Shown here in pieces: positions 62,843-64,000 of a DNA stretch of 64,000 nucleotides. The notes under the pieces were generated by a model. That model did not search any database. It saw nothing but the letters and a program-made list of their open reading frames with translations, and had not been told where the DNA came from. How positions within the stretch are numbered: position 1 is the stretch's first letter; each line of letters starts with the position of its first letter. The stretch covers positions 95,647,844-95,711,843 of the forward strand of contig NC_054536.1 in the NCBI RefSeq assembly GCF_017654505.1, read 5' to 3'. Source of the DNA: Polyodon spathula. Lineage: Eukaryota; Chordata; Actinopteri; Acipenseriformes; Polyodontidae. The position numbers and the translations under genes are program-made.

Positions 62843-64000
62843 GTGTGTCATTTCAACTAAAAACCTAAACTATCTGTGTGTCATTTCAACTAAAAACCTG
62901 AACTCTCTGTGTGTCATTTCAACTAAAAACCTGAACCCTCTGTGTGTCATTTCAACTAAAAACCTGAACTCTCTGTGTGTCATTTCAACTAAAAACTCTG
63001 AACTCTGTGTGTGTCATTTCAACTAAAAACCTAAACTATCTTTGTGTCATTTCAACTAAAAACTCTGAACTCTGTGTGTCATTTCAACTAAAAACCTGAA
63101 CTCTCTATCTCTGTGTCATTTCAACTAAAAGCCTGAACTCTCTCTCTGTGTGCAATTTCAACTAAAAACCTGAACCCTCTGTGTGATTTCAACTAAAAAC
63201 CTGAACTATCTGTGTATCATTTCAACTAAAAACCTGAACTCTCTCTGTCAATTCAACTAAAAACCTAAACTCTGTGTGTCATTTCAACTAAAAACTCTGA
63301 ACTCTCTGTGTGTCATTTCAACTAAAACTCTGAACTCTCTGTGTGTCATTTCAATAAAGAAACCTGAACTCTCTGTGTGTGTGATTTCAACTAAAAACTC
63401 TGAACTCTCTGTGTGTCATTTCAACTAAAAACCTGAACTCTCTCTGTGTGTGATTTCACCTAAAAACTCTGAACTCTCTGTGTGTCATTTCAACTAAAAC
63501 TCTGAACTCTCTGTGTGTCATTTCAACTAAAAACCTAAACTATCTCTGTGTCATTTCAACTAAAAACTCTGAACTCTGTGTGTGTCATTTCAACTAAAAA
63601 CCTGAACTCTCTATCTCTGTGTCATTTCAACTAAAAATCTGAACTCTCTCTCTGTGTGCAATTTCAACTAAAAACCTGAACCCTCTGTGTGTGATTTCAA
63701 CTACAAACCTGAACTATCTGTGTATCATTTCAACAAAAAACCTGAACTCTCTCTGTCATTTCAACTAAAAACTCTGAACTCTGTGTGTGTATTTCAACTA
63801 AAAACCTAAACTCTGTGTGTGTATTTCAACTAAAAACCTAAACTCTGTGTGTCATTTCAATTAAAAACTCTGAACTCTCTGTGTGTCATTTCAACTAAAA
63901 CTCTGAACTCTCTGTGTGTCATTTCAATCAAAAAACCTGAACTCTCTGTGTGTGATTTCAACTAAAAACTCTGAACTCTCTGTGTGTCATTTCAACTAAA

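Larger units (their letters stand above)
62198..64000 (+). repeat. 33-bp minisatellite, running off the window edge
   Basis: The unit is TGTGTGTCATTTCAACTAAA followed by AACCTGAACTCTC, about 33 bases with small length changes (AACCTGAAC or AACTCTGAAC). The first unit (62198-62230) is separated from the rest (62843 on) by a solo LTR. About 34 units are visible and the array continues beyond 64000. Confidence 0.92.

Overview
The window is vertebrate nuclear DNA, most likely from a non-teleost ray-finned fish such as a sturgeon or paddlefish, with gar or bowfin as alternatives. Evidence: one clear vertebrate coding exon (kcnk9, TASK-3 potassium channel); CR1-type LINEs ending in TTCTTATG octamers; L2-type LINEs with fish-style 'GCTATATAAA' tails; piggyBac, hAT, Gypsy-like and retrovirus-like remnants; and very abundant microsatellites. 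The species call is inference from repeat style. There is no prokaryotic signature, no rRNA or tRNA gene, and no CRISPR.

Genes: the only protein-coding feature I can defend is the last coding exon of kcnk9 on the minus strand (28678-29522). It carries the channel from the first selectivity filter to the C-terminal 14-3-3/COPI motif. The first coding exon (M1, cap, P1) is not visible, so everything from 29523 to the right edge is inferred to be intron 1 (at least 34 kb), and everything left of 28678 is 3' UTR or downstream intergenic DNA.

Left third (1-19.3 kb): a non-autonomous piggyBac element holding a 65-bp minisatellite and a 183-nt foldback; two broken L2-like LINEs; an LTR-like element; a telomere-like (CCCTAA/CCCCAA) array; an 85-bp satellite; a broken retrovirus-like element interrupted by a CR1 and followed by a second piggyBac copy with a deleted transposase.

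Middle (19.3-43.3 kb): microsatellites, a 30-bp minisatellite (24.4-25.4 kb), a short foldback element, the kcnk9 exon, then intronic hAT, piggyBac, CR1 and Gypsy remnants.

Right third (43.3-64 kb): a 4.86-kb array of a 35-bp repeat (about 138 units) with one inverted hairpin unit; a 5-kb G-rich, T-poor, CpG-rich block ending near an 89-base pure G run; about 6.7 kb of plain AT-rich intron; and a 33-bp minisatellite split by a solo LTR with a perfect 5-bp target duplication.

The most unusual structures are the strand-asymmetric GC block, the 35-bp array with its hairpin, the telomere-like array and the piggyBac foldback. Most long open frames in the window are by-products of tandem repeats or GC-rich composition. 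All repeat and transposon family names come from reading motifs by eye, without database comparison.
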